From: Haloglomus litoreum
GTDB taxonomy: Archaea > Halobacteriota > Halobacteria > Halobacteriales > Haloarculaceae
NCBI RefSeq assembly: GCF_029338515.1
Contig: NZ_CP119988.1
Coordinates: 1,364,001 to 1,428,000 of the forward strand
Reading direction: 5' to 3'
DNA: 64,000 bases
The notes under the pieces: generated by a model
The model's database searches: none
The model's input: only the letters and a program-made list of their open reading frames with translations
Told to the model about the DNA's origin: nothing
In this document: piece after piece, positions 8,666 to 16,828 of the stretch
Layout: the number at the start of each line of letters is the position of its first letter
Numbering within the stretch: position 1 is the stretch's first letter
Made by a program: the position numbers and the translations under genes

Positions 8666-11350
8666 ATGGCATCGGGGCCGGTGAACGAGGATATCGTTGG
8701 AGAGGGGGCTGGCCAGATTGAGGTTGTGGACAAGGTGATATTTTATCTGCTATTCGCGACGCCCGGGGCCTCACTGAGGCACCCAAGCGACGCCGTTTCA
8801 GATAAAAATCGGGTTGTAAGTAAGCATCTGTTCACAACTACAGAGCGGTCTAAATATGCAGTAGCCATCGCAGTGTTATCTCTGGCGATATGGACGGCGC
8901 TATCGATAGCGATACCCATTGACTGGCCAGTACCCTCATTTGGAACTCAACTTGCCGCCTCAGCCGGATTGTTCGTCGTCGCAAGTTCTATTGCATGCGT
9001 AATAGGAATAGATGGGGGCCATTCCAACCTCTCGTTCATCGACAGTTCTGATCGCCCCGACATGTTTGACCAGATTGCGACATTTATTGTTTCAGCACCG
9101 CTCTTGTTTAGAAATGCTGCGGGTGGATTTGTTGTGGGTGCATCGATCTCTGTTATTCTTTTCCCTATCGGTCTGGAACAATTTGCCAGTGGAATTGTAC
9201 TCATCTCGATTATTTCGGCCACGCTGTTTGGCGCGTGTTGGGTTCTCCCGTTTACATTCATATCTGGGGAGGTAGACAAACTCGATGAGTGGTATTCTGT
9301 TTTTGAGCGGTACGAGAAACTACACGAAGACGCTCAAACACTGGAGCAGCAGTTTGATGGAGACATCACCATTGAGACAGCCGAGTTCAATCCGCGACAG
9401 TTCGAGAACTTCGATGGTGCCCGTCGGGTGGTCACACGATTTGAAACCCTCGTCGATGCGTATGACCGGCTTCTGGAGCTCCGAACACAGCGAGCAGAGA
9501 TGTCTTCGTCTGGTGATTCAAATCTCGCTACGACCCTCATTGAGAGCTACGTACAGTCGTATGATGATGCCGAGAGCGCCACCGAAAGTGTCGATGCACT
9601 CGAGGCATGGCTAGACTCGCTCGACAGCTACGCGAGCACATATCAGGATGCCCAGCGCACGGCCTCGGAAACCGGCTTCTCGGAGCATTTCGCTGAAGCG
9701 GTTACGTCGCCAGACGCGATTTCAGAGCTGTCATCGCCCGAGGAGGTGCAAGCAGAAGGACAACGCGCCAGCGAGTGGGTCCACCTCTATCGTGAGTATG
9801 CACGGGTAGCAGCGCTGCTCGCTTCAAACACCGACGCCCCGAGGGGGCGTGAGCTGACCGCAATCGATGGGATTGGAGAGCAGCGTGCTGAAGCGCTGTC
9901 CGAAGTGGGGATTACGGATGGCAGTGACCTCTCTACCGTTGCTCTCTCGACGCTCGTGGACGTCGGTGATATCGGCGAAATCACCGCCTCAAAACTGCAG
10001 GCCCGGGCTAAAGGCACGATACATTCGATCCACATCGAGGACCTTCCAGGCGTCGGCTCAGAGACAGCGCGGGCGTTACGCTCGACTGGCTTCCATACCC
10101 TCGAATCGATTGCCGAGAGTTCCGAAGCCGAACTGGCAGAGGTCCCTGGAATCGGCTCGGCCAAAGCGTCGCATCTGAAAGCGACCGTCGAGTTCGTTCT
10201 GGGAGACGGTGTTCCCGAGTCGCATCGGCAACGGGTGACCGAGCAATATCGTCCCTCGACGACCAATCTCCAGCGGGCCAAATCAGGCCTCGGCCAACTG
10301 CGGGCATGGGTTCAGGCGCACGAACGGTATTTTGACCTCCGGCTCAAGGCCTACCAGAGTGGCTCGAAGCTTCCCAGCCCGGCGGGGCAGACGGTCCCGT
10401 TCTCAGTGGCTGACGCCGCACCCTGGACCTGCACGACGGTCGGCGACGCACAAGCGGCGCTTGACGAGCTTGACACGGTAATTACGTCACTCGGGCAGTA
10501 CCAGACCGCGCGGAATCGGCTTGAGGCAGTGAGTGCTGAATCCTCGGACGGGGCGGCATCCGAGATACTGCAGGCAGTGGAGACCCAGCTTTGGACGGCC
10601 GAGTTGCCTGACGAGCTCCCCGCGATATCCGCACGTCTGGCGACTGCTGAGCGTCATCTCGACCTCGGCCGCGAGGTGATCAACGCGATGGAGCAGTATC
10701 CAGACTACCCGTTCGACAGCCTTGTTGAGGCACTGATTTCGTCGGTCGAATCCGAGTCGCGGGCCGAGGACTCTGTGGCGGAGCTTCGCACCCTCGTTGA
10801 GAGCTCGGTGCAGGTCCTCGAGTATCTTCAGACGGTCGACCCCACCCACCCCGCAATTGAGGCCGAGCAGTGGCAGCGGACGATTCGCACGGCGCTCGAG
10901 GAGCGGTTCCCGGATTCCGTGATTCCGGTTCAGAAGCAGGTGCAGCGGCTCAAATCCTCCCGCTGGACCCGAACGCAACTCAACGACCTCGATTGGGCTG
11001 AGTTCGAGGTGATTATTGCAGCCCTGTTCGACGCCCGTGGATACGAGACCGAAGTGACCGCCGGGACGAAAGACCTCGGCGTCGACGTGTGGGCCGAGGC
11101 TGGCGACGAACGGATCGCGATTCAGGCAAAGCACTTCACGGACGGGAATACCGTTGGCCGGGAAACGCTGCAGAAGCTCTCGAGTACGCTCGCGAAAGGC
11201 GATGCAGACCGGGCGATCGTGGTGACCAGTTCGTCCTTCGCGTCGACAGCCGAGCAATATGCGGCGGACTTCCCGCAGGGGCTCGAACTGATGGACGGGG
11301 ATGACCTGCTTCGGGCGCTGAGCGAATCTGGCGTGCCGCCGCCTGTCTAA
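8666..11350 (+). CDS. membrane-anchored HhH-Mrr restriction endonuclease-like protein
   Basis: 894 aa. ATG 8666 is chosen because a CCTTTTTTG box lies 26-34 nt upstream; a GTG at 8642 is too close to that box. Hydrophobic segments at about 64-84, 95-115, 139-170 and 173-200 predict four or more membrane helices. They are followed by a long helical, Asp/Glu-rich region (about 205-390). At 396-512 there are four helix-hairpin-helix motifs (DGIG, GDIG, PGVG, PGIG), a further helical region, and a C-terminal Mrr-type nuclease (from about 775) with E779, D807 in GVDVWAE and Q820-x-K822. Likely role: membrane-tethered nuclease against foreign or modified DNA (inference). It lies between broken orc1 pieces and the HNH repeats. 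AT-rich 5' part suggests transfer. Confidence 0.8.
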   Translation: MASGPVNEDIVGEGAGQIEVVDKVIFYLLFATPGASLRHPSDAVSDKNRVVSKHLFTTTERSKYAVAIAVLSLAIWTALSIAIPIDWPVPSFGTQLAASAGLFVVASSIACVIGIDGGHSNLSFIDSSDRPDMFDQIATFIVSAPLLFRNAAGGFVVGASISVILFPIGLEQFASGIVLISIISATLFGACWVLPFTFISGEVDKLDEWYSVFERYEKLHEDAQTLEQQFDGDITIETAEFNPRQFENFDGARRVVTRFETLVDAYDRLLELRTQRAEMSSSGDSNLATTLIESYVQSYDDAESATESVDALEAWLDSLDSYASTYQDAQRTASETGFSEHFAEAVTSPDAISELSSPEEVQAEGQRASEWVHLYREYARVAALLASNTDAPRGRELTAIDGIGEQRAEALSEVGITDGSDLSTVALSTLVDVGDIGEITASKLQARAKGTIHSIHIEDLPGVGSETARALRSTGFHTLESIAESSEAELAEVPGIGSAKASHLKATVEFVLGDGVPESHRQRVTEQYRPSTTNLQRAKSGLGQLRAWVQAHERYFDLRLKAYQSGSKLPSPAGQTVPFSVADAAPWTCTTVGDAQAALDELDTVITSLGQYQTARNRLEAVSAESSDGAASEILQAVETQLWTAELPDELPAISARLATAERHLDLGREVINAMEQYPDYPFDSLVEALISSVESESRAEDSVAELRTLVESSVQVLEYLQTVDPTHPAIEAEQWQRTIRTALEERFPDSVIPVQKQVQRLKSSRWTRTQLNDLDWAEFEVIIAALFDARGYETEVTAGTKDLGVDVWAEAGDERIAIQAKHFTDGNTVGRETLQKLSSTLAKGDADRAIVVTSSSFASTAEQYAADFPQGLELMDGDDLLRALSESGVPPPV

Positions 11351-11644
11351 GTTGAACGTCCGGCCCAGAAGTACTGATTGCTGGTATTTTTCTCCATCCT
11401 ATCCAACACCCGACGCCCTCGCGCAAGTACTCCTCGGCCGCCGCTTCGGGTATGGCGACCAGCAGACGCCGCACGACCGACCGCAATTCCGTCCCAACCT
11501 TGTCTGGGTCCTCCTGGACCGCTCCGGGAGCGACCAGCCGATTGCCACGCTCAAGGCGCTGGCCGCAGCGAAAGAATCTGGAAATCTGGAAATTGACGAC
11601 ATAGCGTTATATCAGCCGCCAGTGTTCGACCCGACCCGGGGACA
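11351..11644 (+). other. spacer with doubtful open frames
   Basis: A plus-strand frame at 11352-11648 (TTG start, 98 codons) and two overlapping frames are open, but none has a recognisable domain. The sequence CGTTATAT at about 11604 could be the TATA element of the orc1 fragment that follows. Probably decayed DNA. Confidence 0.3.
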
Positions 11645-11869
11645 GTGATGATCCGTGATGCCAGCTATCTCGACCGCGAGTGGGTCCCCGAGGACCTCCA
11701 GCATCGCAACGCAGAGAAGAATGCCCCCCGCAGCGCGCTGAGCCCGCTCGTCGACGATAGCAGTTGGAGTGCGCTCGGGCAGGTACTCATCAAGGGGCCC
11801 TCCGGGGCCGGGAAGACCGCACTCTCGCCGTACAGCGGGCTACACTCGGCGGGGACGCTGAAGCGCCCG
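11645..11869 (+). pseudogene. orc1/cdc6 N-terminal fragment (Walker A)
   Basis: It begins MMIRDASYLDREWVPEDL, followed by HRNAEKN and KGPSGAGKTAL (Walker A), the typical start of haloarchaeal Orc1/Cdc6. Homology ends around LKRP at 11869, then the frame runs on without similarity to 11971. The next expected residues (YVDGW) are found at 7848, so the two pieces together would restore a continuous Orc1 core. Truncated and inactive. Confidence 0.68.
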
Positions 11870-12044
11870 TATGCCACGTCCATTGTCGTCGCACAGATTT
11901 CGCACATTGTGTCCGATTGGTGCATACCATTTTTGTCGACATATCGCCCTACAACGGGTCCGACTGGGTAGGGTACACCTCACTGCCCCCTCACCTGACG
12001 GCACGAGGAGGCGGGAGGCCGTTGCCCCACGGCAACGAAGCCCC

Positions 12045-12575
12045 CTACGGGTTCAGGAACAGGACCGACCCCAGCACGGAGAGTCCCACGATGGACAGAA
12101 TCGTATAGGCAGCCACCTGTGCATCGTAAACGCCGGGCTCACGATTCCCGAAGTGCTGGTGCTTCTTGAACACCAACTCAAAGAGCGTGACCCCCCCGGA
12201 GAGGGCGTTCTCGATAATCGAAGCGAGCCGGCTCGCCAGTTCGGCCAATTGCCCCACCTCCGCCTCCACAGGAGAGGCGGAGTCCGAGGGGTCACCATCC
12301 CTGCTCGCCTGGAACAGACCCGGAAGCCCGAGGAGGCCACCGATGATGGCAACGATTCCTGCAAGCACGACGAACTCCTCGAAGACCGGTTTGGCCCGGA
12401 GGAATGGGAGGTTGAACGGCTCATGCGGGAGAACGACATAGAACAACAGTAGGGCTCCGCCGAAGCCCCACACGATTGCAGCCTGCGGCCTGAGCCCTTC
12501 GGCCAGGCAATACAGGATCAGGACGGCCATGATTCCCAGTATCGCACCGTCTTGAGCGAGTGCTTCCAGTAGCAC
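12045..12575 (-). CDS. membrane protein of unknown function
   Basis: 176 aa, GTG start at 12575. Hydrophobic segments lie at about 11-26, 32-48, 66-86 and near the C-terminus (about 155-173), with a short charged loop (SRDGDPSDSASPVEAE). It ends in FLNP. A TATA-like TAGATATAAAC sits around 12611-12620. No family recognised. It is located between the orc1 fragment and HNH cassette 2, so it is probably part of the mobile or accessory segment. Confidence 0.6.
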   Translation of the reverse strand: MLLEALAQDGAILGIMAVLILYCLAEGLRPQAAIVWGFGGALLLFYVVLPHEPFNLPFLRAKPVFEEFVVLAGIVAIIGGLLGLPGLFQASRDGDPSDSASPVEAEVGQLAELASRLASIIENALSGGVTLFELVFKKHQHFGNREPGVYDAQVAAYTILSIVGLSVLGSVLFLNP

Positions 12576-12816
12576 GGGTTCTCCCCAGACCGATTCAAGG
12601 GGTATGCGTGTTTATATCTAACGTGGTAAATCTCCGGGGCTTTTTGCCGCCGATGTCCACGCTACGCGCCGCCTTCATCGCCGGTGGCACCGGCACCAGC
12701 ACCGGAATCAGTAGCTCCGAGTCGTCATGCTCGGCCTGGAACGCACCACAAATCGCCAGAGCGGTGTGTCGCTCGGCCGCGGACCGTGTCGGCTGGGTAT
12801 AGCCACTCAGTTTCCA
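12576..12816. other. intergenic region
   Basis: It contains the AT-rich TTTATATCTA element at 12611-12620 that can serve the minus-strand membrane gene. No gene or repeat could be supported in the rest. Confidence 0.4.
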
Positions 12817-13038
12817 TCATGCCCGCCCCCGCGTGCAGTCATGCTGCTCGAGCCGCTCCCGTGTCCCGAGCACCCCACATGCCGGGCACTGCTCGATGGG
12901 CGCGCCGAGGTCCGGTGCCAGCTCACCCAGCACGGCCCGCAACTCGTCGCGGGCCTCGGGATGGCGCGTGAGCCGACTGGCCTTCCGGACCCGTGCCCGG
13001 ACGAACTGCCAGTCCGGCTCGGGCTCGAGCTCACTCAT
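12817..13038 (-). CDS. small zinc-finger protein of the cassette tail, copy 2 (73 aa)
   Basis: ATG 13038, overlapping the stop of the preceding small zinc-finger gene by ATGA. The sequence MSELEPEPDWQFVRARVRKA leads to a C-terminal CPACG-x(n)-H-x-C zinc site (QCPACGVLGTRERLEQHDC). It differs from copy 3 by a five-residue extension (TRGRA). The basic helix RARVRKASRLTRH suggests nucleic acid or protein contact. Function unknown; always the last gene of the cassette. Confidence 0.65.
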   Translation of the reverse strand: MSELEPEPDWQFVRARVRKASRLTRHPEARDELRAVLGELAPDLGAPIEQCPACGVLGTRERLEQHDCTRGRA

Positions 13039-13217
13039 GCGAATACCTCGCCGGGCTCCTCGCAGCCCTCGGCGTGGGCGTCCCCACGCCGGAGTTCGCG
13101 CACGCTCTCGAATTCGGCGCCGCAGCCGAGGCACCAGCGAATTACCTCTCCTCCCAACGAGATCCAGAATAATGCCACGAGCCCCTTCCCAGAGACGACG
13201 CCTACCGCGGCGGCCAC
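13035..13217 (-). CDS. small CxxC...HxxxC zinc-finger protein, copy 2
   Basis: 60 aa from ATG 13217, overlapping the HNH gene end by 16 nt; a shorter start is possible. The C-terminal 30 residues WCLGCGAEFESVRELRR then HAEGC give a CxxC-x16-HxxxC zinc finger, nearly identical to 16053-16175. It sits between the HNH gene and the 73-aa gene and is coupled to both by overlaps. It could be a regulator or partner of the head gene. Confidence 0.6.
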   Translation of the reverse strand: MAAAVGVVSGKGLVALFWISLGGEVIRWCLGCGAEFESVRELRRGDAHAEGCEEPGEVFA

Positions 13218-14146
13218 CAGTCCAGTGCCGCGTTGTGCTGCTCGATATGTTCATCAGCCACCAGGGACAGCTCCTCTACTTTCTCCCCGTGTCGCCCGGT
13301 CAAGGAGCGCTGGAGTGACTCACTCGCCGTCTCAAACTCTGGGTTGAGCCAGATGCGTCCGGATTCATCGAAGGTCCAAAGGCCGGCGTCGAAGGCCATG
13401 TGATGGGTCCAGTCCAGCAGGACAACGTTCTCGATATCTTCGGCCAGCTGCTGATGGTCGGCCCGACCGAGGATATGCGAGACCGTGAGCAGGTCCGCGT
13501 GTTCGATTCCAGACAGCGGGCAGCGGTGCTCGAACCGTTCGAAGACGGCCCGTCTGAACTCGGTGCTCACGTGCACCTGCGTCCGGCGCGATTCCGAGAG
13601 CGTCCCGGACGTGTCCTCGCGCACTCCGCCCTGGTCTGCCGGCTGCGTCTCGGAGTCAGTGGCCGTTGGTTGCGGGACGGTATCTGGCTCCGTCGCATAC
13701 TGGAACACTGCGTCCCAATCATCGACGTATTTGCCGAGTGGGCCAGAGTACTGGCCCTCGCCTTCGATCCAGATCTTCTGGTCGCCTTTGGAGTAGGTCT
13801 CCTCCTCGATTAGCTGCTGGGTGAGGAAGATGAAATGGTGCTCGTCCGGGTCGAACTCGTGCTTGTCCCAGACGTCGAGCGTGATGTTGACGACCGCTCG
13901 TTCAGCGCCCTGCTCGATCGCTTCGACCTCTCGGTTGTATCGATGCCAGATGTGCTTCTGGCCCTGTTCGTTCTCGTACTCGCGGCTCTTTGCCTCAGAG
14001 TACCGGACCTTCCCAATCACTCCTGGGTCCTCCCCGAGCTGGAAGTGGAAGATGCGTCCGTCGATGTCGGTGTCGATGTAGACTCCTCGCTCTCGGGCTT
14101 GTTGTTCCAATAGCGACAGCCAGTCCTTCGTCGCTTGCGGTGGCAT
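13202..14146 (-). CDS. HNH endonuclease, copy 2
   Basis: 314 aa, beginning MPPQATKDWLSLLEQQ. Same architecture and length as 6492-7436: unknown N-terminal domain, acidic/Thr-rich linker (about 155-190) and C-terminal HNH domain with C209, H224, N240 and H248/H249. Differences between copies are scattered substitutions, so both look under selection for a working protein. Spacing to the next gene is an overlap, so the three genes form one transcript. Probably a restriction-type nuclease; target unknown. Confidence 0.78.
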   Translation of the reverse strand: MPPQATKDWLSLLEQQARERGVYIDTDIDGRIFHFQLGEDPGVIGKVRYSEAKSREYENEQGQKHIWHRYNREVEAIEQGAERAVVNITLDVWDKHEFDPDEHHFIFLTQQLIEEETYSKGDQKIWIEGEGQYSGPLGKYVDDWDAVFQYATEPDTVPQPTATDSETQPADQGGVREDTSGTLSESRRTQVHVSTEFRRAVFERFEHRCPLSGIEHADLLTVSHILGRADHQQLAEDIENVVLLDWTHHMAFDAGLWTFDESGRIWLNPEFETASESLQRSLTGRHGEKVEELSLVADEHIEQHNAALDWWPPR

Positions 14147-14215
14147 TGGCGTGTAGTCCGGTGGAGGGGTAATTGCAGTACCGGGGCAGTCAGTTCTTCG
14201 ACGTTCACCAATCTA

Positions 14216-14608
14216 AGAGTCCTCGTTGAGATTCACCATCTCGGCCCGCCTAGAACCATCGCCGGACTGGTATGCTACCCCCACCGTATCCAAGGCCCTG
14301 TACCGATATCTGCGGGTAGTTTCAGCACTCGAGACGTCCTTTGTCACCGTTATGTCTGACGCTTTACTTTCACCGCACTTACCCACTACTTACCAGGATT
14401 TAGTCCGCATGTACTTATGCGAAGCCGTGACAAGTGAGTTAACGTACGGATTCGTCCGATAAGATTGGACGATGCCAGAAGACATATACGAGCAAATCCC
14501 GAACCTATTTACCCGCTCCAGACTGGGTGACAGGTAATCGGGAGTCAGGCAATCAAGACGGCTGGCCACCGTCCGGACATGAGGTGTCCAGAACCGGCCA
14601 CCAGGGGA
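14216..14608. other. AT-richer intergenic region
   Basis: No reliable gene. Short open frames exist but lack similarity or good starts. It must contain the promoter of the plus-strand YwgA-like gene. GC content is visibly lower than in the core part of the window. Confidence 0.4.
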
Positions 14609-15112
14609 ATGTCAATCCACGTAAATGAGGATAATGGCCTCGATGAGGAAGCGCACTACATCGGAGGCATCATCAAACGAGTCGGTGAGTTCTCCAACAG
14701 GTCATTAGAAGGTCGAAAGAAATTCCAGAAGACCATCTACCTCATCCAAGCCGCTGGTATCGACCTGGGGTATGAGTATAACTGGTACGTCCATGGCCCC
14801 TACTCCCCCGAACTTGCAAGAGTCGGGTACCGGCTGGAAGAGATGTATGAAGATGTCTCGCCGACGAAATTCTCTGATGAGGAGATTGAAGGACGATTCC
14901 AGGAGGTACTCCAGTTCCTGGATCCGATAAAAGACGATGTGGAGAAGCTTGAGGCAGCTGCCTCGCTACACTGGCTTTCGGAGAACAACGAGGATTTGCC
15001 CCACGACATCTTAATCGACTATCTGCTTGAAGAGGAAAAATCTCATCTAGACCTCACGCCTGAAGACTGCGAGGCTCTGTGGGATGGGATGGCTACTCTG
15101 AATATCGTCTGA
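14609..15112 (+). CDS. YwgA/Panacea-like protein
   Basis: 167 aa from ATG 14609 (an alternative ATG at 14579 adds ten residues). The core KKFQKTIYLIQAAGIDLGYE and WYVHGPYSPELARVGY matches the pattern of YwgA-type proteins, which resemble Panacea/SocA antitoxin domains (hydrophobic QK-x-x-YL helix, then a W/Y-x-x-GP-(Y/V)-x-PEL motif). The C-terminal half is acidic and helical. It is six nt before a membrane-protein gene, so the two form an operon. Inferred role: antitoxin or signalling partner of that protein. The family match is from pattern memory. Confidence 0.6.
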   Translation: MSIHVNEDNGLDEEAHYIGGIIKRVGEFSNRSLEGRKKFQKTIYLIQAAGIDLGYEYNWYVHGPYSPELARVGYRLEEMYEDVSPTKFSDEEIEGRFQEVLQFLDPIKDDVEKLEAAASLHWLSENNEDLPHDILIDYLLEEEKSHLDLTPEDCEALWDGMATLNIV

Positions 15113-15118
15113 TTACGG

Positions 15119-15697
15119 ATGCTGAATTACGGGTCATTCTTCCTGACTGCAGCTTCGATTTCTGCAGTGCTACTGGGAATCTGTGTTTCCCTGAGAAATA
15201 ATTCGTTTTCCAGTCTCTTAGACCCAAATGTCGATAATGTAAAGGTAGAGAACAAGAACTATGACGAAGTACTGAAGCGTTCCGCGAAGTACTCAACATT
15301 TGCTGGAGCAGCATTCGTCGTTAGCACTATCATGGGTTCTCTCTCATTTCTTCTCACTCACTCTCTCCTCTCGAGAAATCCAACCACGCTATGGCAATTG
15401 ACTATATTCAATTCGGCACTGTTCATTATCGGGATCCTATGTCTAGGTTGGGCCCTGATATTTGATTATACAACCGTTCAATCGCCGATTTCATTTGAGT
15501 TGACGTGGCCACCAATCGATTTTAATCCACCTGAGCATGATGGAAGCTCTCGTCCAGACACAGTTCCAGTAGATGAAGATACGGATTCCCCAGATTCCCC
15601 ATCGAGAGACCAGGCAGGTTCCGAAGGACTGGATCTTGATGGGCCGTCAAGTGACCGAGATGGGGGTACTGAACACAACAGTCCCGACACAGAGTGA
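15119..15697 (+). CDS. three-helix membrane protein with acidic tail
   Basis: 192 aa. Hydrophobic stretches at about 5-24, 58-82 and 92-118 predict membrane helices. From about 135 the protein is a disordered acidic tail rich in Asp, Ser and Pro. It follows the YwgA-like gene by six nt. The AT-rich codon use of both genes differs from the flanks and suggests transfer. No family recognised; it could be the membrane-acting toxin or effector of a two-gene module. Confidence 0.6.
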   Translation: MLNYGSFFLTAASISAVLLGICVSLRNNSFSSLLDPNVDNVKVENKNYDEVLKRSAKYSTFAGAAFVVSTIMGSLSFLLTHSLLSRNPTTLWQLTIFNSALFIIGILCLGWALIFDYTTVQSPISFELTWPPIDFNPPEHDGSSRPDTVPVDEDTDSPDSPSRDQAGSEGLDLDGPSSDRDGGTEHNSPDTE

Positions 15698-15849
15698 TTC
15701 TGAGGTGTGTTGCAGGATTAGTTGTTAGAAGGGGCCACGGGAACGCTGACGAGAAACTCTCCCGGATACACTAGTAGCTGTATAGTCGGCAGTGGGGCCG
15801 GAATACGTTGCATCAATCGAAACAGCCGCAGTGACCAGCTCAGTCAGTC

Positions 15850-16056
15850 TCAGCAGCTATGCTCCCGCAGTCGCTCCCGCGTCCCCAGCACACCACAGGC
15901 TGGACACTGCTCGATGGGTGCCCCGAGGTCCGGCGCCAGCTCACCCAACACGGCTCGCAGCTCGTCACGCGCTTCAGGATGCCGCGTGAGCCGGCTCGCC
16001 TTCCGGACCCGCGCTCGGACGAACTGCCAATCCGGTTCGGGCTCGAGCTCGCTCAT
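15850..16056 (-). CDS. small zinc-finger protein of the cassette tail, copy 3 (68 aa)
   Basis: ATG 16056, overlapping the stop of the gene before it (ATGA). It is almost identical to the 73-aa protein at 12817-13038, with the same CPACG and H-x-C ligands, and ends REHSC. This intact copy shows the frame that is broken at 6124-6329. Confidence 0.68.
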   Translation of the reverse strand: MSELEPEPDWQFVRARVRKASRLTRHPEARDELRAVLGELAPDLGAPIEQCPACGVLGTRERLREHSC

Positions 16057-16175
16057 GCGAACACCTCGCCGGGCTCCTCGCAGCCCTCGGCGTGCCTCTC
16101 GCCGCGTCGGAGTTCGCGCACGCTCTCGAATTCGGCGCCACAGCCCAGGCACCGCGCCATCGCATCGGCGCTCAT
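16053..16175 (-). CDS. small CxxC...HxxxC zinc-finger protein, copy 3 (40 aa)
   Basis: It starts MSADAMARCLGCGAEF and continues to HAEGCEEPG; ligands are C9, C12, H29 and C33. Start and stop both overlap neighbours by ATGA, which fixes the ends. The compact form shows that the conserved unit is only about 32 residues. Function unknown. Confidence 0.68.
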   Translation of the reverse strand: MSADAMARCLGCGAEFESVRELRRGERHAEGCEEPGEVFA

Positions 16176-16438
16176 GCGCTCCCCTCCACGAGCGCATCGG
16201 CCGCCGTCGGCTCAGACTCGGTCCAGCCCCGGCGTGCGGCCACGTACGCCTTCCACTCGGCGACGCTCCGCTGATTCAGGTTCTCCCGGTGCTCGATGCG
16301 GTCGTCCCGAACCACGACGATCTCACCGGTCGCGGTGTTCAGATGATGCCATGCGCCCTCGGCGTCCGGGCGGCCCTGGATACAGAGCCACTTCGGACGC
16401 CCCGCAACGACTTTGTCGCTGAAGAGTCGAGTTGCCAT
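16172..16438 (-). CDS. 88-aa protein heading cassette 3
   Basis: It takes the place of the HNH gene in the third cassette. It begins MATRLFSDKVVAGRPKW and has a central GRPDAEGAWHHLNTATGEIV segment. No cysteine cluster and no family recognised. The start context ACAGCAATG is shared with HNH copy 1. It is coupled by ATGA to the 40-aa zinc-finger gene, so it belongs to the same regulatory unit type with a different head protein. Confidence 0.6.
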   Translation of the reverse strand: MATRLFSDKVVAGRPKWLCIQGRPDAEGAWHHLNTATGEIVVVRDDRIEHRENLNQRSVAEWKAYVAARRGWTESEPTAADALVEGSA

Positions 16439-16566
16439 TGCTGTATTGTTCGGAACGTCGGCCTCGTCGCGCTGGGACGCGGCGGGGAATCCGGCGTTTC
16501 GTCTAAATTCCCCCGCAAGAGGCGTCTGTTCCTATCCGGTAGACACAGCGCGAGCCGCATAAACTT

Positions 16567-16580
16567 TTTGCAATTGCAAA
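16567..16580 (+). promoter_or_regulatory. 14-bp perfect palindrome (likely operator)
   Basis: TTTGCAATTGCAAA lies 15-28 nt before the ATG of the winged-helix gene at 16595 and overlaps the TATA-like TAAACTTTTT (from about 16560). A perfect palindrome at this place is what an autoregulated dimeric regulator would bind. Confidence 0.6.
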
Positions 16581-16594
16581 CATTAGGGCGCTCT

Positions 16595-16828
16595 ATGGGA
16601 CAGGGAAAAAGGACCGTCAAAGATGAAGAGATAATCTCGGCGATGGACGAGGAAGGAGAGCCTGCCTACACTACCAGCGAAGTTGCCGGGATGGTCGAGA
16701 TGAGTACTGAGGGAGTGAGGAACCGCTTGAACCAGCTGGAGCGTGAGGATATGGTCTGTTCGAAGAAACCGAGCCCGAGGACCGTTATCTGGTGGCTCCC
16801 CCAGAATCAGGATACGTTTTCGGCGTAA
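16595..16828 (+). CDS. winged-helix transcriptional regulator A
   Basis: 77 aa. The HTH core TTSEVAGMVEMSTEGVRNRL is followed by a wing with RTVIWWL. It is paralogous to the convergent gene at 16807-17055, which has SEIAEELDVTTEGARHQM and RTVIYWV at equivalent places. The start follows a TATA box and a 14-bp palindrome. Probably regulates itself and neighbouring accessory genes. The 3' ends of the two genes overlap by 22 nt. Confidence 0.7.
   Translation: MGQGKRTVKDEEIISAMDEEGEPAYTTSEVAGMVEMSTEGVRNRLNQLEREDMVCSKKPSPRTVIWWLPQNQDTFSA

Larger units (their letters stand above)
12817..14215. repeat. 1.4-kb direct repeat, right copy (HNH cassette)
   Basis: Counterpart of 6124-7500 in the same orientation. 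The shared sequence before the HNH start includes the block GGTACTG followed by an AT-rich tract, which may be the common promoter. Confidence 0.75.
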
